NCBI RefSeq assembly: GCF_027744825.2
Contig: NC_071334.1
Span: 55,616,937-55,680,936, forward strand
Length of the DNA stretch: 64,000 nt
DNA from: Synchiropus splendidus
Taxonomy: Eukaryota > Chordata > Actinopteri > Syngnathiformes > Callionymidae
Direction: 5' to 3'
This document shows, piece after piece, positions 26,293 to 38,115 of the stretch. The notes under the pieces are model-generated. The model worked only from the letters and a program-made list of their open reading frames with translations, made no database searches and was not told the DNA's origin. How positions within the stretch are numbered: the stretch's first letter is position 1; each line of letters starts with the position of its first letter. The translations under genes were made by a program, and so were the position numbers.

Positions 26293-29200
26293 GTACCTGC
26301 ACGCCATTGCAATTTGATTTGGAGAAGTTATTCCACAGTTATAAATAGCTAGAAGGCAGTGACACGTCGCATACCTCCACCAAACCACCCATTTCCCCCA
26401 GACTCAGATCTTAACATTATTGCCGAACATGTATTCGATCTACTTAATTTGCGTTAAATATATTCTGAGTCCAATTTGCTCAACTAGACAGCTGGTGGCA
26501 GTAGCGTAAAAGGAGCTCTATTAACGCATTCTGATTGCAGAACCTTCAGAACTTTGGCAAATCCACATTCTGTAACCATTGATCAGAAGCCCCAATTCAT
26601 CAGGATATTTAAAAATCTACTCTTGTAATGTGGAAAAAAAGATGTTAAAAATGGATGGAGACGAGAAAAAGGGGTTTCAAAATGTGTTAAAAACATACAA
26701 GGATGTTGAATTATATATTTTTTAAAACAACGCACATACACAAATAATGTTTTACAGTATATGTAAAGTATGCATATTAAAGTGTGAAAAAAGATAGGAT
26801 GTTAAGAACTCACTTTTTTTCTGAAATATATTGTTGTGTCCTTTTTTATATATACAATGGACCACAATTTCTATCTTTGGTGCCAGCTTGGCCTTTTTTG
26901 GGGGCTTTTTTTTAAGAATAATTTGTCATTGGGAAATAGTGGACTGGTGGCTTTTTGGCTGGTGTTTGCATTCTCAGAGTGTTTTTATAGTCACCACTGT
27001 GCTCCATCCAGTATGGCATGCTTCCTGTTGTTATACAACATTGGGTGCATTGTATACTGAAACTTATCCAGTTTTATATTCAATAAATGAACTACTTTAT
27101 CCTCTTACAGAAAATCTTTACACTTGCTTTCCTCAAGTGTCCTCTTTGATATATTGCTTCAGAGAAACAGCAACATATAGAGCAGATAGTTACCTGCCTT
27201 CAGGAGTAGAATTCACACTTTGAATTATCTCCCGGATCTCCCGCTCTCCCAGTCACTGCTCTGCTTCCTCTGGACCTTAACTGATTCTAATCCTACACAT
27301 TAGGATCAGCACAATACACTTCACAATACAGCGCAGAGATTACGGTTAGATTCCCATTCATTTAAATATCGGCAGCCTGACATGAAGATGACGGCGTCCT
27401 GGTAATGGAGCACTGACAAAGTCATTTTAATCACACATTCTATTTCCGTCACTTCAAATGGCCTGATCTGCGTCGGTTGTGTTGCATTTATTGCCAGAAG
27501 AAAGCAATAAGTCATCTTGATGGCTCTGCTGTTGCCGGAGGAAAAACATATATTACTTGTAAGAGTAATGGCGAACAGATATTTGCTCCAGTTAGTCTGT
27601 GATATTGAGATGCACCATTACTTAGGGCTGCAATTTGCAGTGCCGACTGTCATGTCGGAGGATTTTAAGCATGGCACCATGCGTATTATTGTGCAGCCTG
27701 CGGCCTTTAACCCCATGTTTCAAATGAAAACGATTCTGAATTGGAGGGGAGGAAATTCTGCAATGAAATTGCAAAATGGCAAGTGAGAAGCATGAACGCT
27801 GACAGATATCTGACTGTATTGAAAGTAAACCAGGGTAGAAGTGATTGTGAAGAGATCCCAGTCTCAGTCTTCACCTGACAAAGAAGATGGAGACTGAAGG
27901 ATAAGTATCAAGTGATGATGCACTGACCTGACAGATACAGGCGACGGCTATTAAAGCAGCACAGAGAGGCTAAACTGAATGAGTCACACTGACGCAGGCT
28001 ATTCATGGAGTAAATTAAAATGTTTGTTTTTTTCATCAAGTTCATAAAAGCAGCTGTTTTTTTTTAACATGGCTCAGAAGGCACAGACACATGAAGGTGC
28101 AGTGGGCCTGATGGCAAACATGAGCATGAAGAGATGCTCAGTGACGTCACTGGAAACATCACAGAGGCTTCTGCCATGAAAAGCTCTCAGACCATGATGT
28201 GCCGCTCTCTGATGTAGATATATTCAAACTCCCACTTATTCCTGCATGACTCAAGAAGGATGCAGCAGGGAATGACTATCATGAGACACATTGACTCGAC
28301 TCACTGTAAGCTGAACTCCACAGCTAATGATGGTGCTTGAACACATCCTTGAAAACAGTGGATGGTTTGACTTTAACTTCACCATTGAGGTTCTGTTTTT
28401 GGAATGAATTAAGTTTTATGAAAGGGTCTGGGTATTGGAGAGGGCGGGAGGTCTGGGGATAGATTGACTTGCTCTGTCCCACTCCTGGGACCAGGGCTAG
28501 AGCTGTTGTTGGCTGTATTCATAAGTGTAATAATGGCCTTTTCACCATCCTTTTAGAGCTTTTCCAGCAACATCAAGAAGGCAAGACACCCACGACCTGC
28601 AGCCACTTTGTTTCCAGCATCCAGCAGGTTTAAAGCTTGATTTCAGGCTACTAACAAAGAAATATCGCCACTTCAGATCAACAAAACTATTTTTTTTTTA
28701 AGGAGAAAATTTAGTTACAATTAAAGTAGAACAATTATTTTATATCATTTTTTCCCCAGAGAATCTGTTGTTAATATGGTCACCAGGTCTTTCAGACTCT
28801 ATATATGCCTCATTCATGTTTAAAACAAATAACCCCCCATTATCTCAGAAGAATAAAAGTTACATTTAATGCTCTGCACCTGTCTTTTTGCTTGACACCC
28901 CTGCACTAGAGTCACTGCACTTAGTGTGGGCCCTGAGGAAGCTGTATTTCCCACCACTGAATTCCTACTTTTTGAGCTACCATTTGGTGGTACATGACGT
29001 ATGTGCTGTCATTCTGGACATGATGGACAGTTGTGTTTATAAAATCTGAAGTGTGTATTTGTGCTGTTAAGGATAAATATGTATGGCAGGTTTTATTTTT
29101 TGTTAATTGTTACAATAAAACTTGCATTAAACTACCACTTGATTCCCCACATTGCCTGTAGATCGTGTGGCTATCAAAGAGACACCTCCCAGTAAAGTCC

Positions 29201-31200
29201 AAGACAGGTTTTATTTTAATATTGCCTCCACATAAAACAACAGGATACAAACACAAAATGTTCCATTTAGTGTCATGATGGAACATTGCCATTCTGTTTT
29301 TGCATGGCCCACAACTTAAGTGACGCTTTAATCCCTTTGTCCAAGGGGACTCTTGGATTTAATCATTCATTTTTGTGACTCGCGCACCAGCAATGTTTGT
29401 GTATCTTATGTTGTGTGTATTATTTAGAGGCATAATCGCCTCCAGTGTAAGCAGAGACGTAGTATGGCCTTTATAGCTGCATCGATGCTTTATGACATGG
29501 CTTGAATCGCCCCTCCATCTACTGCACATAACACTACACACACACACACACACACAGCTCTGACTGATGCATCTTCCAGTGGTTCTCCCTTCTCCCTCTC
29601 CATCTTCTTCTGCTGTAGTGTAATCTCTTGTGCAGTGTGTGTGCGTGCGTGTCTGTTTTATGGTCAGGGGCCATAATTTCTCTGGCAGTGGAATTTAGAT
29701 GCAGTACAGCAGAGTGGTTGAGATACCCATGAATTATGAACATGATAGATAGAAGGTTTTTCAGCTCACACTACAAACTTCCTTCCCTTCCTCCTCTCCT
29801 GCCCTCCCTCCTGCACCTCTCATTGTCCTGCTGTTCACCCCATCCTCTGATGTTGAGGTAAACAGGAGCTCAGGTGGGCCACAGAACTCATTGTATAGTT
29901 TGAAAATCATCTGGTTTCTCGTTGTGGGCCGAAGCAGTGTTTCTTCTAGGGCAAAGCAAAGTAATATTGTTGCATTGTTAAGTTAATTGAGGTTTGTGCA
30001 GCTACTTGTTTGCTGTCAGAATACACAAAGTTGTTCTTAATACATGAAAACATTTTGATCACTGCAAAGAATTGTTACTTGAAAAGTGTCGCGGGTACTG
30101 CTCTTCCAGACGTCCCTCCCTTCGCTCTGACACACATCTCAACAGGAAACCATGCATTCACCATGCATGCAGTGTCAGGAGCGAAACATCCAAGTAGGTC
30201 AGGGGTGGGAAATTCATGGGCACAGGCTTCAGTTCCAACCCATCCAGACGACACCTTTTCAGCAGTCATGTGTCTATACACTGTAATCACTTGATCATCC
30301 GTCAGGTGCTGCTTGTTTCAGCTGAAACTTCGTCGGCTGAACTGTGTGCGCTTGACAAGTTAGAACAGAAATCTGCACCACCCCGGGCCTTCGAGGACCG
30401 GATTATCCAGGTCTGATGTAGATGGACTGAAAGTGGCTGGGGATGCACCTCCAATTCATGATGTAGATGTATGTGTGTGCTGTCATTGTTATTCACTTCA
30501 TACAAGAGCCATTATCAACCGGTGTGAAATCCGACCACTTCTAAGAGGAGAAAAGGCCTTCTGCTTGAATTTTTTATTCTCCGCTCTCTCTATCTCTGTG
30601 TAACACCTGATGAATAAACAATGAACCTGAGGACAAAACCAAACAGAATGGACTTGATTTTATGCCCTTCCTCGTTCCTCTCCCTTATCATCAAGGCAAA
30701 ATCTAGTTGCGGGTTTTAAGAGCTAAATCTCCAAACGGACCCAGTGAAGCATTTCATTTAAAACTGAAATATATGCGGTTTTGAAGAAGAGGGCGCGTGT
30801 TTGGAGAGTGAGTTTGACCTTTTGCTTCAGTCATGCACCGCTGATTAAATATAAAGTGCTGCTGGATTTAATGGAGGACCGGTGCAAATAAATCGCGCTT
30901 AAACACACCAGGATGAGCTTCAAATTATTTCCAGATTACGCAATATTCGTTATTAGTTAGGGGTTATGCGCGAAACACTTTGGAAACTAAAAGGAGAACA
31001 GCAGATGTTTTCAACGTGCTTTTAGCGCCATCTTGTGATCAGATTGTGCGCTCCTTCACTGCCTTTAAACTGTATCCTAAAACTGACTTGAACAGTCATT
31101 CAACATGTGATATTATTTTTCAACCCTTTTTGAATACATTAGAATTTGATTTTACTAAAGCATTTGCGTTGAAACCATCGTATTTCATCGTATTAAAGCG
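26293..31200. other. Gene-free spacer between fam163b and swi5
   Basis: No exon is recognisable on either strand. Contents include a (CA)n microsatellite near 29534-29556, a hAT-like MITE remnant near 30198-30415, and a non-repetitive, evenly composed stretch at 27340-27785 that could be conserved non-coding sequence (see findings). The short frame at 27517-27786 has no family resemblance and no splice context. Confidence 0.5.
30198..30415 (+). mobile_element. hAT-like MITE remnant
   Basis: The left end CAGGGGTGGGAAATTCATGGGC and the internal CGGGCCTTCGAGGACCGGAT resemble the very common fish non-autonomous hAT elements with CAGGGGTGGGCAA termini and a 'CCTCGAGGACCGG' core. The matching right terminus is missing or too diverged, and no 8-bp target duplication is visible. 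Confidence 0.45.
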
Positions 31201-31204
31201 ATGA

Positions 31205-31330
31205 GATGTCACGTGTCATTTCACGCCCCTCCTCTCACGATGATAACCAATGGCATTTGAGTGGTACTTCCGCATGTCTGCCGCCGCGAATTGTAAACGT
31301 CCTGTTTGTCTGTAGAAGAACATAGTTTTT
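31205..31330 (+). promoter_or_regulatory. swi5: swi5 core promoter region
   Basis: Upstream of the swi5 ATG are an E-box TCACGTG (31209-31215), a CCAAT box in AACCAATGG (31247-31251) and an ETS-type site ACTTCCGC (31266-31273) next to CCGCCGCG. There is no TATA box. CCAAT plus ETS close to a short 5' UTR is typical of housekeeping DNA-repair genes. Motif identities are seen; their use is inferred. Confidence 0.45.
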
Positions 31331-31370
31331 GCACTTTAAAGAGCAGTAAATTCTAGATTATCGAGACAAA

Positions 31371-34300
31371 ATGAGCACAGCTGCACCCCCGGAACCTCAC
31401 TCCCCCACTTGTAACTCGACAGTAGCGGCCACTGACTTGAAAAAAGTGCTGAAAAGGTGAGGCTCGGTGACTACAGAATATTACCCTTTATACTTCCCAC
31501 TATGTGTGTGTGCGTCGTCACGCTGTGCATGCAAAACAAAACATTTGTATTTGGTGCATGAAAACCTTGCTGCACCGTAGCTCTCTGTGCTCTTGTGTGT
31601 GCGGAGAATTGACCTTAGACTGTTCCCTTGTCTTCAAGAACCCCATTTTCAAAGTCTCGTAAGGTTCACTCAAAGTTCAAGTCACCTGTAAGTAGACCTC
31701 TTGTGATACATCTACACATACATCCATTCCATACTGAAGTAGCTCGAGTGTCTTTGCAGCTACAGGTCAGTGAGGTTGCTCCAGTCAGCCCTGAAGAGGA
31801 GCTGGCAGAGCTGGAGAGGAAGCAGGAGCAGCTGGGTGCAGAGATCTCACAGCTTGAAGCTGAGTGAGTGCAGCTGTGCTTTGTTGCTTTGTCGGTGTGC
31901 CGCTGGCATCGGTAAAGAAAATTTGCATGTACAGGTAGTGCCTGGATAAAATACCATTTGTACAGTGGTACATCGGTTCTCGACCACAATCCGTTCCAGA
32001 CGCCCGTTCGAGAAGCGAATTGTTCGAAATCTGAATCAATTTTTCTCATTACAGTTAATGGAAAAAGAAATAATGCGTTCCAAGCCTTAAAATAGTCTTT
32101 TCTAGGAGTGAATGTAGAGTGTCTGCTGCAGGTGCACTGTTCCTCTATGTGTGTGGCCGCTGCATGTGGGAGGGGTTGCCGAGTGAGTGACGTCTCTCCA
32201 GAAGTGAAGAGGTGCCCGGTGCGTGTCCAGCTCTGAATGTGCACTTCTGTGCAGTTTGGCTGTGACAAAGTCATAAACCAAGTAACGCTCTGTCCCAGAC
32301 TCGCCTCATCCCTGTCCCAGCTCCAGCCCACAACAGGACATCAAACCCTGGAGTGAGCGCTCCAGCCTCGGAGGTGTGGAGAGCGAGCACCTCCCCTGTG
32401 ACACTCTACCACGGTCCAGTGTGGAGACAGGAAAGGTTTTACACCTCAATATGAAGAAAAAACAGTCAGTAAATGCAGCTAACAGGACACGTCTGCATAC
32501 AGAGGCTGCGTTTTACAGAATAACAAAGCGCGCCGTGGGTCAGCTGATCGGTCCGCGCACGTTATGTTTTTTCTGGCTTCTTTCGGGGGCGTTCGAGTTC
32601 TGGATTTTCTTTCGAAATCCGAAGCAGTCCGGGACGTTCGAAAACCGAGGTACCACTGTATATTGAGATGATTTGTCAGATGTCTTTTGTTTTAATACAG
32701 CATTAACCTGAATTGTCTTCCTTAGAGGGTATCGAGTTGAAGAGCTGGATCATCATATTGATATGCTGCACGAGTACAACGATATCAAAGACATTGGCCA
32801 GTCTCTCCTCGGTAGAATCGGTAAGAAATTGCCCGCCGTCAAGAGCCTTTCTATTCAATTAGATTTCCTTTATTCTTCTTACAATAGCAATTGCAGTGAG
32901 AATTTTAAATCCAGACATGGTGCATCAAATAGGAGGTGAGTACTGTTCATAATTGATTTAGTCCAGTTAATGTGCTAGGGAGAATAAAATGGTTGATGTA
33001 AACTTTATTTTGTGAGCTTAGTTGTGCATTATGCTTCATTGATCAGATGTTAATGTGTCTTAGAAACTACAGGACGTTGGTGTTTAAATTCAAGTCTTGT
33101 AAATTAAGAAAGTGTTACATACGCTACAGTTTTATGTTTCTCACATTCTTCAATTTTTGATGTGCTTCTATTTTTCTACATTTGAATACCCATTGAATGT
33201 ATCACAATTTATGCATCTCACAAGATAGTGACTATTTATACCAGTGTTAAACGTACAATACACTGTCTGTCCCTGTGTTACCTTACTGTTCATATTCAAT
33301 TGTATGCTCATAGATTTAGTTTAACTTCCTGTCTAACTGTGGCAAGGATACACTCCAGCCGTTTATCTCTGACTTGGCAAAGGTCAGGTAACTCGGCATG
33401 AAATATTCCTCAATACAAAAACCAATGTTAGTCAGCTTGGTAGTGCATGAAGACGTTTTAGATCTTGTAATGCACAATAACGTGTCATTAAAATAACAAC
33501 CTTAGTCTGCTAAGTAGGTAGGACAATGACACCTCAATCTGGATCTGCCAGTTTATCATAAAGGTAGCTCTTGTTTATCACATGACATGCAAATACATGA
33601 CTTGCGTGAGATGGAAAGCCTTTTTGTCTCATAACTGTGGGATACTTAGGATTGCTGCTGACTTATAAGTGTGTTAACCAAACTTCTGTTGATTAAAATA
33701 TTTCTTTTTGTGTAGATCAGTGGTGCTGCAAAGTTGTGGGACACCTGTGTTCAATTGTATGGTATGTGTGAGTGTGAGGGGCTATGCACTGTAAAAGTGT
33801 GCCAGAGAGAAGTTGGGGGAGGGGTGATGTCAAGAAGTTCATTTTCTTTTTTTCTGATGTTTGTGCTTACACACTCCAAGGAAACATTCCATGAATCAGA
33901 GCCAAGTCGCATTATGGTCTTTGCATAACTGATGCAACATTGACTCTTCTTCTCTCTGTGTGTGGTAAAAATATGCTCAGCCTGAAGCAGTTTCTGAACC
34001 CTCGTCCTCATTGTCAGATATTTTTTTTCTTTTTTTCACTCTCTCTGTTGCAACATCTTGTTTTTCACAGGTGGGTAAAGCAGTGAATGTGTAGATTAAA
34101 ATTATTAGGTGTTACTTGGTCTAAATCACCACACACAAAACAACATAACTTAAAATGAAAATTAAAAAGTTAAGCCTGCTGTGCTCAATCACTTCATAAT
34201 CTTTGTCACAAAGATACGTTTTCAGCTCTTGCTCTGTTATTTGCCACTCAAAAGAAATTAAATGTAAATTACTTATTTAAATTCCCGTCTCTTGCTTGCT

Positions 34301-35565
34301 CATACATTGCAAGGTCAGGATGGTAAAGGCCTCTCTGTGAGCATAGACAGCGTTTCGCTTCTCACACAATAATGGTCTTTTACTCAGCTCGCACACATTT
34401 ACAATCTCTGCCTGTCTGGCGCACAAATACACACTAACACCATCTCACTCTCTCAGCTCTCCCTCACCATCTCAGACACACGCACACTTTTACAAAGAGA
34501 CTACACTTGAACACTGGCGTGCTGTTGTACTGTACAGCGAGTGGGAGGAGACGTGTGGTCCAATTGTAGAACCAGTGAGGAGATGTGAGGAAGTGCCCTG
34601 TTGTAACCCCTGGACACAGCTGGCCCCTTGTCTCTCATTTGGGCTGTTGGTATTAAATTGCATTCAACAAAATGACACACTGATCAGACGGTGTTGGATA
34701 TTTTTACTCTCTGCTGTTTGTTTTGAATGTGTGTGTCAGTAAATGTTGATGACAATGAATGTATTGTTCAACTGTGGCGTGAGGCTTCTCAGTAGCCACT
34801 TAACAGGGTTTCCTGTAAGGGTTTTTTTATAATCTTATTCAGTGCATTTCCTCTGTGTTGCCTTGCATTACAATTATTTTGAGAAATAAAGTGTTTCAAT
34901 TTGGCAAAAATTACAACCTATATACATATAGTGGTGATTTCATTTAACCCTTTCTTGGTCTCAATTGGTCTTCATCTGTATCAAGTCATTTACAAGTGAA
35001 ACAAGTTGGCCAGCACCTTTAAACTCAGCTCCCCTTTACTACAGCAGCACACACCCTCAGTAAATCCCATTCATTTGCATCGCGGAAGAGGAGCACCAGC
35101 TGTTGTTTGTATCAGTTGGAGAATGAAAGAAACCTCGTACTATGAATAACATTATGAAATGCCATACCAGTTGAATAGAAGCGTGAGACACAGAGTCTGG
35201 CTTTCATTTGTGATTGAATATTTGTGTTTTAATTTTGCCCCTCAGATCTAAAAAGTTAAGACTGACCACATGCTCCGTCATGTTTTACTGATTGTTCCGC
35301 CGTTATGACAAAATAAGCTGCTTAAAGGGAAGTTAAAAGTGTGAGTTAGATGTTCACCCTTCCTACGTCTTCTGTGTGATTCACATATTTGAACTCTGCC
35401 TGCTCAGTGTCTTGTGGGCTGTTTGACAGGAAGAACAGGGGGAGTTGACCCTGTTATCGGCTGCAGAGACCTAAACTCATTTTTGCTGCATGTGTTTCAG
35501 CCGTTCTCAGGGGAACCACCACACGAGAACTCTATCACCACTTTGGCCTGGAACTCGAGGACTGA
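31371..35565 (+). CDS. swi5: DNA repair protein SWI5 homologue (5 exons)
   Basis: Exons are 31371-31456, 31639-31687, 31760-31863, 32726-32820 and 35501-35565 (86, 49, 104, 95 and 65 nt), giving 132 aa with consistent phases. SWI5 forms a complex with SFR1 that stabilises RAD51 (and DMC1) filaments during homologous recombination in the nucleus. The N-terminus is Ser/Pro-rich with a basic patch (about 28-45). A Glu-rich coiled coil covers about 57-80. The diagnostic C-terminal block [19 protein letters not shown] (94-112) is followed by [18 protein letters not shown], which matches vertebrate SWI5. Exon 3 has two possible in-frame acceptors six bases apart (31759 and 31765), so LQ may be optional. 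Intron 3 carries an inverted MITE (31963-32658). An ATTAAA at 35752-35757 is a likely poly(A) signal. Confidence 0.93.
31963..32658 (-). mobile_element. Pogo/Tigger-like MITE with TA target duplication (copy 2, in swi5 intron 3)
   Basis: It begins CAGTGGTACATCGGTTCTCG after TA (31961-31962) and ends CGAGGTACCACTG before TA (32659-32660). Relative to 16564-17206 it is inverted: the block GGTCAGCTGATCGGTCCGCG near 32540 is the reverse complement of that near 16690. At 696 bp it keeps about 65 bases (near 32460-32530) that copy 1 lacks, so it is closer to full length. The left terminal repeat shows substitutions (ACATCGG for ACCTCGG). The long minus-strand frame crossing it is non-coding repeat sequence. 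Confidence 0.8.
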
Positions 35566-37380
35566 GGCGAAAATTGACAGATGTAATTGGTGAGAATGTT
35601 GCTTGGACATTTTCTCTGAGTTGGTTTACACGTTTCGTTCAGACATCTGATCATCCCAAACATGGCTGTTTTACTCTTTTTTTCCTGTTAGACTGAGACT
35701 CCACAGTCATCCGTTTGTATGTAATCACACTGTATTTATTTTCATGTTCTTATTAAAATTATTTTCTTCTCTTCTTCTCAGACATTGTTAGGTGTTCATT
35801 TTTTAAACAGGAAATCTGCCTCTTCACAGGATATTTCATCAATAACATAGACCTCTGCCATTCAAGGTAGAGCTGCAATGACTATGCTGCAAAAACTCAG
35901 TCTTACCAAGTTTGTCAAGTCTTCATTTTTTGTCAAAATATTTTAGCCCACTTTGATTTCAAGGTTAAATAAGTGATTAAAATCTGCCAATAGAACGAGA
36001 GGGAAAAGCAACATATTGAAGATTGCATTGTCTTAAAAGAAGTCCCTCCGTCTTGCTGTAATGTCACGCAACGTCTTAAATCAAGGAGGGATGAGATATT
36101 TTGACTAAAAATGAGGCTTGACAAACTTGGAAAGATTTTGAGTTTTTACAATGTAGTCGATGATTAAATTAGCCGCCGACAGGTTCATGAGTCGTCTACC
36201 TGTGACGTCTTCGCTCTCTTCATGCAGTCCTCAGTAAGGTAAGACATGGCTGAGGCTACAAGACCCAAAACTTTCAAAGTATGGAAACATTCCTCATAGG
36301 ACACATTAAGAGACACTTACCTTTCACACAACATTTTGAGCAATTTAATTCAAAGTTCCAAGACAACATTTAATGCTAAACAACGCATAGCATATATTCA
36401 TTTTTTTTCCTTTTTAAATTACCTTTTACAACACCATTGTTCATCAACCCATGTATACGTCATACATGGGTTGGACAAAATAATGGAAAGACCTTAAAGC
36501 TAAAAATAGTTATTTGTTGCAGCCCTAATTCAAAGATATAAATAAATGGAAGGGTTTTTTTTGGTCTCACCATAAGGTCCTTTCAAAAAAATCAGATTCT
36601 AAGATGTAACAAATATGGCGTTAGCCTTGGGGATATTTGAATTTAATGTGTAGTTTGTTTTTTTGTTTGTTTCTAAACTGTCCCTCACTGACTTGATAAA
36701 TGTGTAGAATGATTGCGGGTATTGTATTGTTGTCATCATGCGGATTTGTGTGATTTCTACAAAACAAACAACAACAACAAACAAACAAACAAAAAAAAAA
36801 AAAAACCAAACATCTCTTGAGAAATGTTAAAATGCCACTGTCAATTTCCTAGAAAGTTTCCTGTCTGTCATCACGCGACCCTGCAATGCAAAACTGGACA
36901 AACACTTCCTCTGTTTGCAAATCATCAGCCCCTCATTGTGTTGACAGCATTGATCAGTGCAGGGTCGGGGCGTGTTCTTATCTGTCTCCGACACTAATGG
37001 CTCTGTCTTTGAGTGCTGAAGATGTCATTTGTAAGTTTACATAACGTCAGATATAACCAAAGATGTACCTGCGAGCTCATTTATTGCCGTTTCCTTATCA
37101 GGATACGACCACAGCTGAGGTAAAGGCTGGCACATATGAGGCTTTTTATCTCCAGAACCAAGTCTCATCTGATAACCTGTTCCCTTGACATTTGGACACA
37201 TATCTCTTAGGTATATTCTCTCTTTATTTTGTCAGTGAAATCACTCATTTGGTTAGTATTCTAATGACCAACATGCCTGCAGTGTCAACTTAAACTGGTT
37301 TATTAACAAACAATTGACACCAGGTGTACTTTTTCAACACATCTTTTTTTATCTTAAAATGCCTACTTTGTACTGACAAT
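35566..37380. other. swi5 3' UTR and spacer before slc27a4
   Basis: The first 200 bases after the swi5 stop are its likely 3' UTR (ATTAAA at 35752). Beyond that no gene is visible. The stretch holds a 12-bp palindrome joined to a Tc1-like terminal sequence at 36445-36500 and an (AAC/AAAC)n to poly-A tract near 36760-36806. Confidence 0.5.
36445..36510 (+). mobile_element. Tc1-like terminal repeat fragment at a palindromic junction
   Basis: CAACCCATGTAT (36445-36456), a 5-base spacer, then ATACATGGGTTG (36462-36473) form a perfect inverted repeat. Outward to the right the sequence continues GGACAAAATAATGGAAAGACC, which closely resembles the terminal inverted repeat of a common fish Tc1/mariner element (TTGGACAAAATAATGGAAACACC). 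To the left the match decays quickly. It is therefore a terminal fragment, perhaps two element ends head to head; no internal transposase sequence is present. Confidence 0.5.
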
Positions 37381-37381
37381 G

Positions 37382-37384
<3 letters not shown>

Positions 37385-37445
<61 letters not shown>

Positions 37446-37461
37446 TGACATATATATATAT
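37385..37461. repeat. (AT)n microsatellite with a duplicated tail
   Basis: About 29 AT units (37385-37442) are followed by GTTTGACA, a second short (TA)n block (37450-37461) and GTTTGACAG. The repeat of GTTTGAC after each AT block suggests a local slippage duplication. Confidence 0.95.
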
Positions 37462-37699
37462 GTTTGACAGTAATGACACACTTATAAGGTGGGTGGATGT
37501 TTGACCCTCCTCGTCTTCCTTATGACATGTTGAAAGACGTGCAATGAAGATTGCAACGTGGGGCAGAGACAGGTCTCCATCTCACAGCCGGCTCCTCCGC
37601 TGCCGCGTGTGTTCCGTGTGCTCCGGAGCAGCAGCACCGCATTTCCCCTTCTCAAGTGCCGCAGACCCCTCCCTGCCGGTCCAGGCGCGTGCCTTCCAT

Positions 37700-38115
37700 C
37701 GCGGTCGCTCATTGGCTTCTCGACACGTCACTCGCACTATATTCCCGCTACGTTGACGTCGGTGGGCGGGATCAGAGCGGAAAATTATAAGGTCATTTGA
37801 ATTACTCCTGCTGGCGATTCTTATCAGCCACAATGTGGCCTGAAATTGTATCGAGGATTGCTTGACAATAGAGGGACGATGACTGTGGGGTCAAAGTCGT
37901 CCTGACTGGCAGGAGGATCTGAGTTCCGAGCCGCCGGAGGAGGAGGAAGGAGCGCGCTGGTATTAACCACAGGAGGGGGATCCCGGTGCGCCTTTAGCAA
38001 CGAGGCGAGCGGCGGCGGAGGGTGGACGACGGGCTGGCCTGTAAGCCGATCAACGAGCCGCACGTCTTCGGGTTTCTGCGCACCTTCATGCTGTGACTGT
38101 GCGGAAAAGAGGAAG
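37700..38115 (+). promoter_or_regulatory. slc27a4: CpG-rich promoter and putative non-coding first exon of slc27a4
   Basis: A CpG-dense block runs from about 37550 to 38560, unlike its AT-rich surroundings. It contains an inverted CCAAT box (ATTGG, 37711-37715), a CRE-like TTGACGTC (37753-37760) and a GC box GGGCGGG (37764-37770). A good donor (GGAAG|GTATGT) lies at 38115/38116. The first slc27a4 coding exon begins just one base before its ATG (acceptor CCCTCCAG at 39733), so an upstream untranslated exon is required, and this is the natural candidate. Use of these motifs is inferred. Confidence 0.5.

Noticed and set aside
26023..26352. Open frames of Ser-Leu and Tyr-Leu dipeptide repeats
   Set aside because: They are translations of the (TTTATC)n microsatellite and have no start context, splice context or other protein sequence.
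27517..27786. 89-aa + strand open frame
   Set aside because: No recognisable domain, no flanking splice sites, and ordinary length for chance; better viewed as possible non-coding conserved sequence.
31666..32331. 221-aa minus-strand open frame
   Set aside because: It runs through the MITE in swi5 intron 3 and swi5 exon 3 antisense; the similar frame at 16843-17226 is the other MITE copy. No transposase motif is present.
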